Origin: Acidobacteriaceae bacterium
Lineage (GTDB): Bacteria; Acidobacteriota; Terriglobia; Terriglobales; Acidobacteriaceae
DNA: 64,000 bases
Assembly (NCBI GenBank): GCA_030041435.1
Contig: JASHNW010000066.1
Span: 1 to 64,000 of the forward strand
Direction: 5' to 3'
Part shown: positions 26,653-38,295 of the stretch, in pieces
Layout of the letters: every line of letters starts with the position of its first letter
Position numbering within the stretch: the stretch's first letter is position 1
The notes under the pieces: model-generated
What the model saw: the letters and a program-made list of their open reading frames with translations, nothing else
The model's database searches: none
What the model was told of the DNA's origin: nothing
Program-made: the position numbers and the translations under genes

Positions 26653-28437
26653 ATGGTAGTGAAACGACTTCTTCTTGCAGGCAGCCTGGCTGCACTCGTC
26701 GCTCTCACCGGTTGCCCGTCGAACCAGACGGCAAATCCGCGTCCGCCGGCACAGGCCACGGCTCCGGCTCTGCCGGCAGAGCCGGCGGCAGCCGAGGCGC
26801 CGGGCGCAGCTCCCGCTGTCTCCCAGTCGCAGACTTCTGCTCCGCAAACTCCGGCCCCGCCGGCGCAAACCGCGGCGAATGCGCAGCGCGATCGCACGCT
26901 GATCGATGCGGTAGAGAATGCCTACCACACCGGTCTGAGCGACTACCAGCAGGGCCACCTCGCCTCGGCCCGCGCGAACTTCGATTATGCCGTGGACCTG
27001 ATGCTGCGCTGCAACTGCGACATCCGCAGCGATCAGGCCATTTCCGACGAATTCGACCGCATCGTCGACGCCGTCAACACGCTGGAACTGGACGCCCTGC
27101 GCCAGGGCAATCCACTCAACCCTCAGGCCGAGCCGTCACCCGTCGACGTGGCCGGCAACATCACCACCCCGGCGAATCCGAACGTGGCCGCCAAAGCCAC
27201 CGCGGAACTGAAGACCACCCAGTCGGACCTTCCCCTGGTGATGAATGAATACGTCGCCGCCTATATCGATTTCTTCACGAACAGCGCAAAGGGACACGCG
27301 ACCATCGAGGCCTCGCTCGAACGCATGGGCCGCTATAAAGACATGATCCAGCGCGTGCTTCGCGAGGAAGGCGTACCCCAGGACCTCATCTATCAGGCCG
27401 TCGCGGAATCGGGCTTCCGCCCTCAAGCCGTCAACCCCCGCTCCGGCGCCGGCGGCATGTGGCAGTTTATGCCCTGGGGTACCTACGGCCTTGAGCGCAC
27501 CGCCTGGTTCGATCAGCGCTTCGATCCTGAAGAGTCCACGCGCGCCTACGCCCGCGAAATAAAGAAGATGTACGACCAGCTCGGCGACTGGTACCTCGCC
27601 ATGGCCGCCTACGACTGGGGCCCCGGCAATATCCAGCGCGCCGTGGAGCGCACCGGCTACGCCGATTTCTGGGAGCTCTACAAGCGCAACAATCTGCCCC
27701 AGGAAACGAAGAACTACGTCCCCATTATTCTGGCCGTCACCATCATGGCCAAGAATCCCCAGCAGTACGGGCTGAACGACCTTACCCCCGATCCACCGCT
27801 GGTAACCGACACGGTGACGACGGATTATGCCGTGGACCTGCGCCTCGTCTCCGATATCGTCGGCGCGCCGGTGCAGGAGATCGCCGCACTCAATCCCAGC
27901 CTGCTGCGCATGAGTACTCCGCCCGACGACACCTTCGAGCTGCATCTGCCCGCCGGCACAAAGGACGTCTACGACCGCGACATCGCGGAGATCCCTGTGG
28001 ACAAGCGCCGCTACTGGCGCTTCCATACCGTCGACGATGGCGACACGCTGGAGAGCGTCGCGCACACATGGCACGTTTCGGAGTCGGAACTGGCCTTTGT
28101 CAATCAGCTCACGGCCACCTCGAGCCTGGCCGGCGTGGATTCCCTGGTGATCCCGCTGGCCCCCGAGAGCGAGCCCGGCGCCCTGCGCAATGCGCTCTAC
28201 CGCCCGCACCGCGGCGATACTCTGGTGACCATTGCCGATCGCTTCGGCGTCACCGTCGCGCAGCTCCGCCGCTGGAATCACCTGCGCAGCGAGGCCGTCG
28301 TCCCAGGCCACGGCCTCTATGTTGCAGAACCGGCCCACATCTCCGCCGCCAGCCGATCTCGGAGCCATCGCCGACGGCATCCGGAGAAGAAGCCGGCTTC
28401 CACGCAGCACAGGACGGCCAAGAAGAAGCGACGGTGA
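26653..28437 (+). CDS. Membrane-bound lytic murein transglycosylase (MltD-like), SLT plus LysM
   Basis: From the ATG at 26653 the lipoprotein (lipobox ALTGC, C21) has 594 residues. A Pro/Ala-rich linker is followed by a helical region and an SLT catalytic domain with the glutamate in AVAESGF, then [10 protein letters not shown] and [10 protein letters not shown] LysM-like segment follows ([20 protein letters not shown]) and a clearer one near the end ([20 protein letters not shown]), then a very basic tail. It cleaves peptidoglycan glycan strands to 1,6-anhydro products. The usual N in A-Y-N-x-G is D here. It is preceded by only 124 bases shared with lepA. Confidence 0.88.
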   Translation: MVVKRLLLAGSLAALVALTGCPSNQTANPRPPAQATAPALPAEPAAAEAPGAAPAVSQSQTSAPQTPAPPAQTAANAQRDRTLIDAVENAYHTGLSDYQQGHLASARANFDYAVDLMLRCNCDIRSDQAISDEFDRIVDAVNTLELDALRQGNPLNPQAEPSPVDVAGNITTPANPNVAAKATAELKTTQSDLPLVMNEYVAAYIDFFTNSAKGHATIEASLERMGRYKDMIQRVLREEGVPQDLIYQAVAESGFRPQAVNPRSGAGGMWQFMPWGTYGLERTAWFDQRFDPEESTRAYAREIKKMYDQLGDWYLAMAAYDWGPGNIQRAVERTGYADFWELYKRNNLPQETKNYVPIILAVTIMAKNPQQYGLNDLTPDPPLVTDTVTTDYAVDLRLVSDIVGAPVQEIAALNPSLLRMSTPPDDTFELHLPAGTKDVYDRDIAEIPVDKRRYWRFHTVDDGDTLESVAHTWHVSESELAFVNQLTATSSLAGVDSLVIPLAPESEPGALRNALYRPHRGDTLVTIADRFGVTVAQLRRWNHLRSEAVVPGHGLYVAEPAHISAASRSRSHRRRHPEKKPASTQHRTAKKKRR

Positions 28438-28513
28438 GGCGCGGGCAGCCGTCCTGACAATCGTGCCGGTCTCCCGTACACTCGATAGAACCTAATCTGC
28501 TGAAGGAAGGCCG

Positions 28514-30013
28514 ATGTCCTCACTGTATGCAATCGTGCTGGTTGCGATTGTCCTGAGCCTGCTCACCGTTTCGCTCACGCGTGTGAGCAAGGTGAAGACG
28601 AAGGCGGACTTTCTGGTGGCGGGCCGCACCCTGCCCGCGTTCGTGCTCATCTTCACGCTGCTCTCTTCCTGGATCGGCTCCGGTTCGCTCCTCGCGGGCG
28701 CGGAAAACGCATACCGGCATGGCTTTGCCGCGCTGTGGCAGGCGGCCGGCGGATGGTTCGGCCTCCTCCTCATCTACTTCATCGCCCCGCGCGCGCGCAA
28801 ATTTGCGCAGTACACCATCCCCGATCTTCTCGAAGCGCGCTACAGCCAGACGGCGCGTGTCCTTGGCGTCATCGCCATCCTGTTCGCCTACACGGGCATC
28901 GCCAGCTATCAGTTCATCGGCGGCGGAGACATTCTGCACCTCGTGTTTCCAGCCACCATCACGCCGCAGCTGGGCGCGTATATTATGGCTGCCTTCACCA
29001 TCGTCTTCACTGCCATCGCGGGCATGTCGTCCGTGGCGTATATGGATGTGGTGATCGGGCTGCTGGCGACCGTGACCATGGTGGTGGCGCTGCCCGTTCT
29101 GGCGCATGCGGCAGGCGGCTGGAGCCATATCGCCCACGTTCTGCCGGCGACGCATTTCGAAGTGCTGGGCGATTTCTCCTTCGTCCAGGCGATGGAGCTG
29201 ATGCTGCCCACGCTGCTGCTGATGCTGGGCAACCAGGCTATGTATCAAAAGTTCTTCTCGGCGAAGTCGGAGAAGGACGCCCGCGTCGCGGTCGTGGGCT
29301 GGGTCATCGGGACGATCATCCTGGAAACGGTCATCGTCGCCATCGCGGTGGTGGGCTCCGCGCTCTTCGCGCACGGCGAAGTCGCGCAGCATCCGCGCGA
29401 GATCATCGCGTACTCGGCGCTCCACGGGCTGCCGGCGCTGCTGGGAGCGCTGCTCATGGGCGCGGTCTTCGCGAAGATCATGTCCACGGCCAACAATTTT
29501 CTTTTCTCCCCGGCGACCAATCTCATCAACGACATCTTCGTGCGCTACATTTCGCCGGATGCTTCGAACCAGCGCATCCTGCTTGTGTCGCGGCTGATGG
29601 TGGTGCTTCTGGGCATCTGGGCGCTGGTGCAGGCTACCGGGATCACCAACGTGCTGCAGCAGACGCTGTACGCTTACACGGTGTATTCGGCGGCGCTCAC
29701 GCCGGTGATTCTGGCGGCGTTCTATTCGAAGCGCGCTACCGCCGCCGGGGCGGTTACGGCCATCGGTGCGGGGACATTCGTCACGGTGTTGTGGAACTTC
29801 GCCTTCCCCGACGGCACTGTCTCCCACTGGATTGTCCGCGCCGGCCTCGCGCCGCAGTTCGCCGCCCGCTTGGCTCTGCATGACGCCATCTTCCCCGCCC
29901 TGCTCGCCGCGGTGCTGGGACTGGTGCTGGTGAGCGCACTGACGAAGGCGCCGAGCCGGGAGCATCTGGACCTGTTCCACGGAGTGGCGGCATCGGAAGC
30001 GACGGCGGACTGA
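28514..30013 (+). CDS. Sodium:solute symporter family (SSS) transporter
   Basis: The 499-residue protein has about 13 membrane helices and the SSS pattern: KTKADFLVAGRTLPAFVLIF at the start, SSWIGSGSLLAGAENAYRHG, YTIPDLLEARYSQTARVLG, and a later ANNFLFSPATNLINDIFVRY segment matching the sodium-site helix region. It imports an organic solute with Na+. Substrate cannot be read and there is no linked catabolic gene. A strong AAGGAAGG ribosome site precedes the ATG. Confidence 0.88.
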   Translation: MSSLYAIVLVAIVLSLLTVSLTRVSKVKTKADFLVAGRTLPAFVLIFTLLSSWIGSGSLLAGAENAYRHGFAALWQAAGGWFGLLLIYFIAPRARKFAQYTIPDLLEARYSQTARVLGVIAILFAYTGIASYQFIGGGDILHLVFPATITPQLGAYIMAAFTIVFTAIAGMSSVAYMDVVIGLLATVTMVVALPVLAHAAGGWSHIAHVLPATHFEVLGDFSFVQAMELMLPTLLLMLGNQAMYQKFFSAKSEKDARVAVVGWVIGTIILETVIVAIAVVGSALFAHGEVAQHPREIIAYSALHGLPALLGALLMGAVFAKIMSTANNFLFSPATNLINDIFVRYISPDASNQRILLVSRLMVVLLGIWALVQATGITNVLQQTLYAYTVYSAALTPVILAAFYSKRATAAGAVTAIGAGTFVTVLWNFAFPDGTVSHWIVRAGLAPQFAARLALHDAIFPALLAAVLGLVLVSALTKAPSREHLDLFHGVAASEATAD

Positions 30014-30022
30014 GCATACAGG

Positions 30023-31387
30023 TCAGCCCGCCGGGAACATCGCTCGCACCAGTTCGATTCCCTGCTTTCTCGTGAGAATCCGTCCCTCCAGCTGCGCATC
30101 CTCCGCCGCCGCCAGCATCTGCTTGAACTGCGGCCCCGGCATGTAGCCTGCTTCGATCAGATCGCGCCCGGTCACCAGCAGCGCGGGCCGCACCTGTTCC
30201 TCCGGCAACTCTTCGCGACGGCGTTTCGCGAATTCGTACAGGCTCAGGTCGCCATGGCTCGAGAGGCAGTCGATGCGATGCAGCTCCAGATGCTCGTCGA
30301 ACCGCGGCAGCCGGAAGAAGCGTTTCAGCGTCGACTCCCGCATCTTCTCCACGTCGCCAAAGCGCATGTGGTTCTCCACCAGGCTCAGAATCTGCGTGCA
30401 CTCCTCGTTCGAAAACCGCAGCCGCCGCAGAATTTCGTGCGCGATCTTCACGCCCACTTCCACGTGGCCGTTGAAACGGATGCGATCCGGCGGGTTGTGC
30501 GAGAAGGTCGCCGGCTTGCCCACGTCATGCAGCAGCGCACCCCACGCCAGCGTCGCGGGCGCACCGGCGCGCAGCTTCTCCAGCAGCAGCAGCGTGTGAA
30601 TCCACGCGTCGCCTTCGGGATGGTACTCCGGCGGCTGCTCGATACCGTGCAGCCGGTCGATCTCCGGCAGCACCTGGCGCAGCAGCCCGACGCGATCCAG
30701 CAGCTCGAACGCGCGTCGCGCATGGCCCTCGGTCAGCATGCGCGTCAGCTCGTCGCGGACGCGCTCGCGGCTCACCTGTGCGATGCCTGGCGCCAGCTCC
30801 CGAATCGCCTGCTCCGTTGCCGGATCAATCACGTAGTCGAAACGCGCTGCAAAACGAACGGCTCGCAGCATGCGCAGCTTGTCTTCCTCAAAGCGTCGAT
30901 GCGGCTCCCCGATGGCGCGCACGATCCCGTCCCGCAGATCGTTCTGGCCACCCACATAATCGAGAAGCGACGAAGTCAGGCTGCACGTTTCGCGCTGGAG
31001 AATCGGGTCCAGCATCATCCCGTTGATGGTGAAATCGCGCCGCAGCACATCCTCGCGCGCGCTCGCCGAAAATCGAACCTCCGCCGGATGCCGCCCGTCG
31101 AGATAGACGCCGTCGCTGCGAAACGTAGCCACTTCGGTGACAATTTCCCGGACGTCCACCTTGTCGCACACCAGCACCACGCCAAAGTGTGCCCCCACCG
31201 CAAAGGTCTTTGGAAACATCGCCAACACCGCGTCGGGATGCGCGCTGGTGGCCACGTCGAAATCTTTCGGAACCACGCCCAGCAGCAGATCGCGCACGCA
31301 TCCGCCGGCAAAGTACGCCTCGTACGCCGCCTCGCGCAGCCGCTCCACGATGCGCTCCGCCACGATTTGTGCCGCTGACGGCTTCAT
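30023..31387 (-). CDS. cca: CCA tRNA nucleotidyltransferase / poly(A) polymerase family
   Basis: The 454-residue protein has the class II nucleotidyltransferase head: FAGGCVRDLLLG, then PKDFDVATSA with the metal-binding D-x-D, and RRDFTINGMMLDP. The RNA-binding neck follows (DKLRMLRAVRFAARFDY), and then an HD-like domain (ALLHDVGKPAT, GHVEVGVKIAHEILRRLRFS). It adds or repairs the 3' CCA of tRNAs; the tRNA-Val in this window already encodes CCA, so repair may be the main task. It converges on the symporter gene and is divergent from the next membrane protein. Confidence 0.9.
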   Translation of the reverse strand: MKPSAAQIVAERIVERLREAAYEAYFAGGCVRDLLLGVVPKDFDVATSAHPDAVLAMFPKTFAVGAHFGVVLVCDKVDVREIVTEVATFRSDGVYLDGRHPAEVRFSASAREDVLRRDFTINGMMLDPILQRETCSLTSSLLDYVGGQNDLRDGIVRAIGEPHRRFEEDKLRMLRAVRFAARFDYVIDPATEQAIRELAPGIAQVSRERVRDELTRMLTEGHARRAFELLDRVGLLRQVLPEIDRLHGIEQPPEYHPEGDAWIHTLLLLEKLRAGAPATLAWGALLHDVGKPATFSHNPPDRIRFNGHVEVGVKIAHEILRRLRFSNEECTQILSLVENHMRFGDVEKMRESTLKRFFRLPRFDEHLELHRIDCLSSHGDLSLYEFAKRRREELPEEQVRPALLVTGRDLIEAGYMPGPQFKQMLAAAEDAQLEGRILTRKQGIELVRAMFPAG

Positions 31388-31516
31388 GCTTCGCCCTCGC
31401 CGCGCAGCCGCGCTCCGAACCAGCGTTCAGACGCCGAATCGGATCGGAGAGCACCCAGCCGAACAAACGTGGTATTCGGACGCCGCGGCTTCGCTGATAG
31501 CATTTGTCTCCGAGGC

Positions 31517-33019
31517 ATGAGCGGAGCCAACCAACCTGTCGTACCCGCTGTTCCGCGCAGGACCTGGAGCGCGCGTGTGTTTAGTTTACCCACCGTCTTC
31601 GGACTGCTGCTGGTCATGCTCCTCTTCCTCTTCATGTCCTCGGGCCCCGGCGCCAGCGGCGCCATCGTCGACCCCGATATCTGGTGGCATTTGCGCGACG
31701 CCGGCCAGCTGCTCCACACCGGCCACTTCATCCGAGCCGAATCCTGGACCTTCACCGTCGCCGGCAAACCCTGGATCAACTTCGAGTGGCTGGCCGAGCT
31801 GCCCTACTACATCGCCTTTGTGCACCTGGGCTACCGCGGCATTTACTTCGTCATGATGCTGGTCGCCTCTACGATTCTGGTGGGCATCTACGCCCTCGGT
31901 TGCCTGCGCTCCGGCGACTGCAAAGCCGCCTTCATCGCCTCGTTCATCGGCTTCCATTTCGTCACCGTCTCCATGGCGCCACGCACGCTGCTTTTCGGAT
32001 GGCTCTTCCTGGTTGTCGAGCTGGCCATCCTCTGGAGCCTCGAAAAGGGCCGCGACTTCACCCTGTGGCTGCCCCCGCTCTTCCTGCTCTGGATCAACAC
32101 CCATGGCTCCTGGCTCATCGGATTCGTGCTCATGGTCCTCTTCTTCGCATGCGGCGCCGTCAAAGGAGAATGGGGCAACCTCTGCGCCACGCGCTGGACC
32201 GGTGGCCAGCTGCGCAAGTTCGCCGCCGTCACAGCCGCGTCGTTTGCCGTCCTCTTCATCAATCCTTACGGCTGGCGGCTGGTCGCGTATCCGTTCGACG
32301 TCGCCTTCCACCAGAAGCTCACCATCGAGCACGTGGCCGAGTGGGCCAGCCTCGACTTCCACTCCATCCGCGGCAAAACCGTGCTGGCGACGTTTCTCCT
32401 GGTCGCCATCCTGACGCTTGTGCGCAAGCGCCGCTGGAGCCTGCAGGATCTGCTCTTCGCCCTCATCGCCGTCTATGGCGCATTCACCTACGAGCGCTTC
32501 CTCTTTCTTGCCGGCATCCTCATCGTTCCCCTGCTGGCCATGGACCTGCCCGACCTCCTGCTGAGCCGTTATCAGCCGGAGAAAGACCGCCGCTGGATCA
32601 ACGTCGTTGCCATGGCCGTGCTGCTCGCCATCATTGCCTTCTTCCTTCCGACTGAAAAGCAACTGCGCGCCGGCGTGAACCAGGCTTTCCCGGAGAAGGC
32701 ATTGCCCTACGTGCGCAACCTCGCCGGCCAGGGACATCTCTTCAACACCTTCAACTGGGGCGCGTATCTGGAATGGAACGCACCACAGGTGCCGGAGTTC
32801 ATCGACTCGCGCGTCGACATCTTCGTCCACGAAGGAATCCTGGCCGACTACCTCCAGGCGACCGAAGTTCACGACACCTTCGCCGTTCTGGAAAAATATC
32901 AGATCCGTTTCGTGCTGCTCGGCAAAGATGCCCCCATGACCTATCTGCTTGAGCACAGCTCCGCCTGGAAGCAAACCTACTCGGATCAGCAAGCCGTGGC
33001 GTTCGAGCGCACACACTGA
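31517..33019 (+). CDS. Polytopic membrane protein, unknown (DPDIWWHL type)
   Basis: From the ATG at 31517 the protein has 500 residues. About ten membrane helices are seen. A first outer loop has IVDPDIWWHLRDAGQLLHTG and a further SWTFTVAGKPWINFEWLAEL, a pattern resembling GT-C type glycosyltransferases and related membrane proteins (acidic residues after the first helix). The C-terminal soluble part (LFNTFNWGAYLEWNAPQVPE, FIDSRVDIFVHEGILADYLQ) is conserved in acidobacterial relatives as far as I recall. It may transfer sugars from lipid carriers, but this is inference. Confidence 0.7.
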   Translation: MSGANQPVVPAVPRRTWSARVFSLPTVFGLLLVMLLFLFMSSGPGASGAIVDPDIWWHLRDAGQLLHTGHFIRAESWTFTVAGKPWINFEWLAELPYYIAFVHLGYRGIYFVMMLVASTILVGIYALGCLRSGDCKAAFIASFIGFHFVTVSMAPRTLLFGWLFLVVELAILWSLEKGRDFTLWLPPLFLLWINTHGSWLIGFVLMVLFFACGAVKGEWGNLCATRWTGGQLRKFAAVTAASFAVLFINPYGWRLVAYPFDVAFHQKLTIEHVAEWASLDFHSIRGKTVLATFLLVAILTLVRKRRWSLQDLLFALIAVYGAFTYERFLFLAGILIVPLLAMDLPDLLLSRYQPEKDRRWINVVAMAVLLAIIAFFLPTEKQLRAGVNQAFPEKALPYVRNLAGQGHLFNTFNWGAYLEWNAPQVPEFIDSRVDIFVHEGILADYLQATEVHDTFAVLEKYQIRFVLLGKDAPMTYLLEHSSAWKQTYSDQQAVAFERTH

Positions 33020-33103
33020 TTTTCAGACAGAATCACCAGAGAAATCGCGCTGCTTCAGCCTCAACCCGCAGTGGGGGCCGCTGCGGTGACTAAACTGGAA
33101 ACA

Positions 33104-34324
33104 ATGGCGGCAGCTTCCAGCGGACTCATCCTCGGTATCGAAAGCTCCTGCGACGAAACCGCTGCGGCCGTGGTTCGGCGTGGCGCAGAGATCCTGTCGA
33201 ACGTCGTCGCCTCGCAAATCCCCATCCATTCGCCCTACGGCGGCGTCGTCCCTGAGCTCGCCTCGCGCGAGCACCTGCGCAACATCGTCCCCGTCGTCCG
33301 CTCCGCGCTTGCCCAAGCCGGCGTCACTTACCAGGACCTCGACGCCATCGCCGTTACCGAAGGCCCAGGCCTCGCTGGCGCGCTGCTGGTCGGCATCAGC
33401 TTCGCGAAGGCCTTGGCGGCCTCCCTCGAGAAGCCGCTTATCGCCGTCAACCATCTCGAAGGACATATCCATGCGGTCCTGCTGGAGGAAGCACACGGCA
33501 GGCATTCCGCCCGACAGCCTGCCCTCAGCGACCCTGAGGAAGCGAAGCGCGCCAAAGGCGAGTCGAAAGAGCCCGCCCTCCTCGCGCTCGTCGTCTCCGG
33601 CGGACACACGCATCTCTACCTCGCCCGCATGCACGACGGCGCATGGGCCTACCGCAATGTCGGACGCACCGTCGACGACGCCGCCGGCGAGGCCTTCGAC
33701 AAAGTGGCCAAGCTGCTCGGCCTCGGCTATCCCGGCGGACCCTGGATCGACGCGCTCGCCCCGCACGGCAACCCCGAGGCGGTTCCCTTCAGCTTCTCGC
33801 AGATCAAGGCCAAGGCCCACCGCAAGGGCGATCCGGGCGCGCTCGACCCCGCCGAAGCCACCTACTTTTCTTTCAGTGGGATTAAGACCGCGGTCCTGCG
33901 TTACGTCCACGTGCACGAGATGGAAGCCTCGATCGGGAAACGCCGCGCTGCGCTGGCCGGCCTTGCCGATCCCAAACCGTCTGACGCGCTGCCTCTCTGC
34001 GATCGCCGCACCCTCGACCTCATCGCCTCGTTCCAGCGCTCGGTGATCGACGACCTCCGCCGCAAAACCTTCCGCGCTGCAGAGCGTTTCCATGTCGACC
34101 GGATCCTCGTTTCCGGCGGAGTCGCCGCCAACCGCGAGCTTCGCGTGCGCTTCACCGCCGACGCCGCCGAGAACGACGTAGCCATCGCGTTTCCTGCGCT
34201 CGCTCTCGCCACCGACAACGCCGCCATGATCGCCGCTGCCGCCTGGCCCAAATTTCTGGGCCGCGAATTCGCCGCCGCATCGCTCACCGCCGAACCCTCC
34301 CTGGCCCTCGGTTCGCCCGCATGA
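33104..34324 (+). CDS. tsaD: tRNA N6-threonylcarbamoyladenosine transferase subunit TsaD
   Basis: The 406-residue protein has the Kae1/TsaD signature: ILGIESSCDETAAAVV, SPYGGVVPELASREHL, EGPGLAGALLVG, and the metal-binding NHLEGHIHA (H117, H121). It then has VVSGGHTH, DDAAGEAFDKVAKLLGL and VSGGVAANRELR. It makes t6A37 in ANN-decoding tRNAs together with TsaB and TsaE (not in this window). An extra charged stretch of about 26 residues (130-156) lies between the HxxxH motif and VVSGGHTH, longer than in typical TsaD (about 340 residues). It is followed closely by cysS. Confidence 0.95.
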   Translation: MAAASSGLILGIESSCDETAAAVVRRGAEILSNVVASQIPIHSPYGGVVPELASREHLRNIVPVVRSALAQAGVTYQDLDAIAVTEGPGLAGALLVGISFAKALAASLEKPLIAVNHLEGHIHAVLLEEAHGRHSARQPALSDPEEAKRAKGESKEPALLALVVSGGHTHLYLARMHDGAWAYRNVGRTVDDAAGEAFDKVAKLLGLGYPGGPWIDALAPHGNPEAVPFSFSQIKAKAHRKGDPGALDPAEATYFSFSGIKTAVLRYVHVHEMEASIGKRRAALAGLADPKPSDALPLCDRRTLDLIASFQRSVIDDLRRKTFRAAERFHVDRILVSGGVAANRELRVRFTADAAENDVAIAFPALALATDNAAMIAAAAWPKFLGREFAAASLTAEPSLALGSPA

Positions 34325-34355
34325 GGCACGCTGATAGAATCGTGTTACGTCCTGC

Positions 34356-35942
<1,587 letters not shown>

Positions 35943-35945
35943 AAC

Positions 35946-38111
35946 TTAGTCAGCCGCGACCGCGCTCGGACGTGCCCTTGCTGGCCGCTTCGGTTCACCG
36001 GAAACATCCACCCTCGGAATGTCCTTCGCGTCCGCTCTGCCCTCCGCCGCCTCGATAAAGAAGTCCTGCGCGCTGAACGCCGGGATCTTGCTCTCACGTC
36101 CTGGCTCCCGCACCCGCACGTACGATCCATCCGTACGCAGCAGCCTCGCCTTCACGGTGTCCGCCAGATACGCGGCCAGAATCTCATCGCGAACGCGCGC
36201 GCGAATCTGCGCGTCGCGGATCGGGAAGATCACCTCGCATCGCTCGAACAGATTGCGTGGCATCCAGTCCGCGCTGCCGCAGTAAAACTCCTCTTCCCCG
36301 CCGTTCAGGAAGTAATAGACGCGGCTGTGCTCGAGGAACCGCCCCACAATCGACCGCACCCGAATGCGCTCGCTCAGATTCTTCAGCCCCGGCCGCAGCG
36401 CGCAGATGCCGCGCACGATCAGGTCGATCTCCACACCGGCATGCGCCGCCGAATACAGCGCCTCGATCACGCGCTGCTCCAGCAGCGAGTTCATCTTGGC
36501 GATAATCCGCGCCGGCCGCCCCGCAGCCGCGTGTTCCATCTCGCGCTGGATCATGCGAATGAAGCTCTCGGCCAGGGTCAGCGGCGCCACCAGCAGCGGC
36601 CGGTAGTCGTCGGACTCGGAATGCGCCGTCAGGTAATTGAACACGCTGTGCACCGCAGCCGTGATCTCCGGGTCGGCCGTCAGCAAACTCAGGTCCGTAT
36701 AGAAGCGCGCCGTGTCCGGGTTGTAATTCCCCGTGCCCAGGTGCGCGTAGCGCCGCATCACGCCGTCCGGATCGCGCCGCACCAGCAGCGCCAGCTTGCA
36801 GTGCGTCTTCAGCCCCACAATCCCATGAAATACCTGGACCCCCGCATCTTCCAGGTTACGCGCCCAGCGAATGTTCGACGCTTCGTCAAAGCGCGCGGTC
36901 AGCTCCACCACTGCCGTCACTTCCTTGGTCTGCGCGGCTTCGGTCAGCGCCTGGAAAATCGGCGAGTCGGCGCTGGTCCGATACAGCGTCTGCTTCATCG
37001 AGACCACGTTTGGGTCCTGCGCTCCCGCCTCCACAAACCCCACCACCGCATCGTAGGAATCGTACGGATGGTGCAGCAGGATATCGCGGTGCCTCAGCTC
37101 ATCGAAAAGATCCGACGATTTCCGGTTCAGGCGCAGTTCGCGCGGTACGAAAAGCCTGAATTTCAGCTCCGGCCGCGGCGACGCGCCGTAGAGCATCATC
37201 ACCCGCGACAGATTCACCGGCCCGTCCGTGTGATAGACCAGCGACTCGTCCAGCTCGAAGTTCACGCGCAGGCGATCGACAATTTCCGGGTCGGCCCCGC
37301 TCTCGATCTCCAGCCGTACCGCGTCGCCCTTGCGCCGGTTGTGCAACTCCGCGCGCACCGTCTCCAGCAGCGACCGCGATTCTTCCTCCTGGAAGTAGAG
37401 ATTGCTGTTGCGCGTCACGCGAAACGCCGCCCGCGACAGGATCTCGTAGCCGCGGTACATGGCGGCGGCATTGCGCTCGATCAGGTCGTGCAGAAAGATG
37501 AAGTCTTCTGTGCCGTTCGCCGAGGGCAGGCGCACAAAGCGCGGCAGCGCCCGCGGCACGGTCAGCACGCCCAGCACCGGGCCGAGGGTCCCCCGCCTCT
37601 TGCGCCGCAGCAGCAGCGCCAAACACATGGCTTTGTTCAGCACGCGCGGAAACGGATGCGCCGGATCGATGGTGATGGGCGTCAGCAGCGGGTCCACTTC
37701 GCGCTGGTAGTAGTCGCTCGCCGACTGGCGCGCGTCGTCGTCCATCTCGTCCCATTTCAGAACGCGAATGCCCGCCTTGCGCATTGCCGGCAGCAACTGC
37801 TCGTTCCAGCACTGGTACTGGTCGGCAACAAACCGGTGCGTCTCTTCCTTGATCGCTTCGAGCGACTCGCGCAGGGTCTTGCCGTCCGGAGCGGCCTCGT
37901 TGTATCCGTCCTCCAGCCGCTGCAGCACACCGGCAATGCGGATCTCGAAGAACTCGTCGAGATTGCTGGCCGTGATGGCCAGAAACTTCGCCCGCTCCAG
38001 CAGCGGATTGGTCGGATCCTGCGCCTCTTCCAGCACCCGCCGGTTAAAGCCCAGCCACGATTCGTCCCGGCTGAGAAACAACGTCTGCGTCATTTTCTTA
38101 GCTCTTGCCAT
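35946..38111 (-). CDS. ppk1: Polyphosphate kinase 1
   Basis: The 721-residue protein matches PPK1 over its full length: SRDESWLGFNRRVLEEAQDP and ITASNLDEFFEIR in the N-domain, the head domain, then HHPYDSYDAVVGFVEAGAQD and the histidine-containing catalytic part (FHGIVGLKTHCKLALLVRRD, GTGNYNPDTARFYTDLSLLT). It ends with EALYSAAHAGVEIDLIVRGICALRPG and CGSADWMPRNLFERCEVIFP. It makes inorganic polyphosphate from ATP reversibly. It converges on cysS with only three bases between the stops. Confidence 0.95.
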   Translation of the reverse strand: MARAKKMTQTLFLSRDESWLGFNRRVLEEAQDPTNPLLERAKFLAITASNLDEFFEIRIAGVLQRLEDGYNEAAPDGKTLRESLEAIKEETHRFVADQYQCWNEQLLPAMRKAGIRVLKWDEMDDDARQSASDYYQREVDPLLTPITIDPAHPFPRVLNKAMCLALLLRRKRRGTLGPVLGVLTVPRALPRFVRLPSANGTEDFIFLHDLIERNAAAMYRGYEILSRAAFRVTRNSNLYFQEEESRSLLETVRAELHNRRKGDAVRLEIESGADPEIVDRLRVNFELDESLVYHTDGPVNLSRVMMLYGASPRPELKFRLFVPRELRLNRKSSDLFDELRHRDILLHHPYDSYDAVVGFVEAGAQDPNVVSMKQTLYRTSADSPIFQALTEAAQTKEVTAVVELTARFDEASNIRWARNLEDAGVQVFHGIVGLKTHCKLALLVRRDPDGVMRRYAHLGTGNYNPDTARFYTDLSLLTADPEITAAVHSVFNYLTAHSESDDYRPLLVAPLTLAESFIRMIQREMEHAAAGRPARIIAKMNSLLEQRVIEALYSAAHAGVEIDLIVRGICALRPGLKNLSERIRVRSIVGRFLEHSRVYYFLNGGEEEFYCGSADWMPRNLFERCEVIFPIRDAQIRARVRDEILAAYLADTVKARLLRTDGSYVRVREPGRESKIPAFSAQDFFIEAAEGRADAKDIPRVDVSGEPKRPARARPSAVAAD

Positions 38112-38295
38112 GCCCGCTGGCCCGCGTTTGCTGGTGCCGTAGCAGGAAGTTTACCTGATTGGCTATAACGCACGCCGGGTGCACGCAGCATGAATCCAGA
38201 GCGAAAGTTAACCAAATTTCTCAGCTAGTTGAACGATTTGACGCCTCGCCCCGTCTCGGTGACGATAGAGTTACCAGTTTCCACGGAGGTGCCTC

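Noticed and set aside
31586-33016. Open frame of 476 codons on the minus strand
   Set aside because: Antisense of the membrane protein; highly acidic with Gln/Gly runs, as expected from reversed hydrophobic codons.
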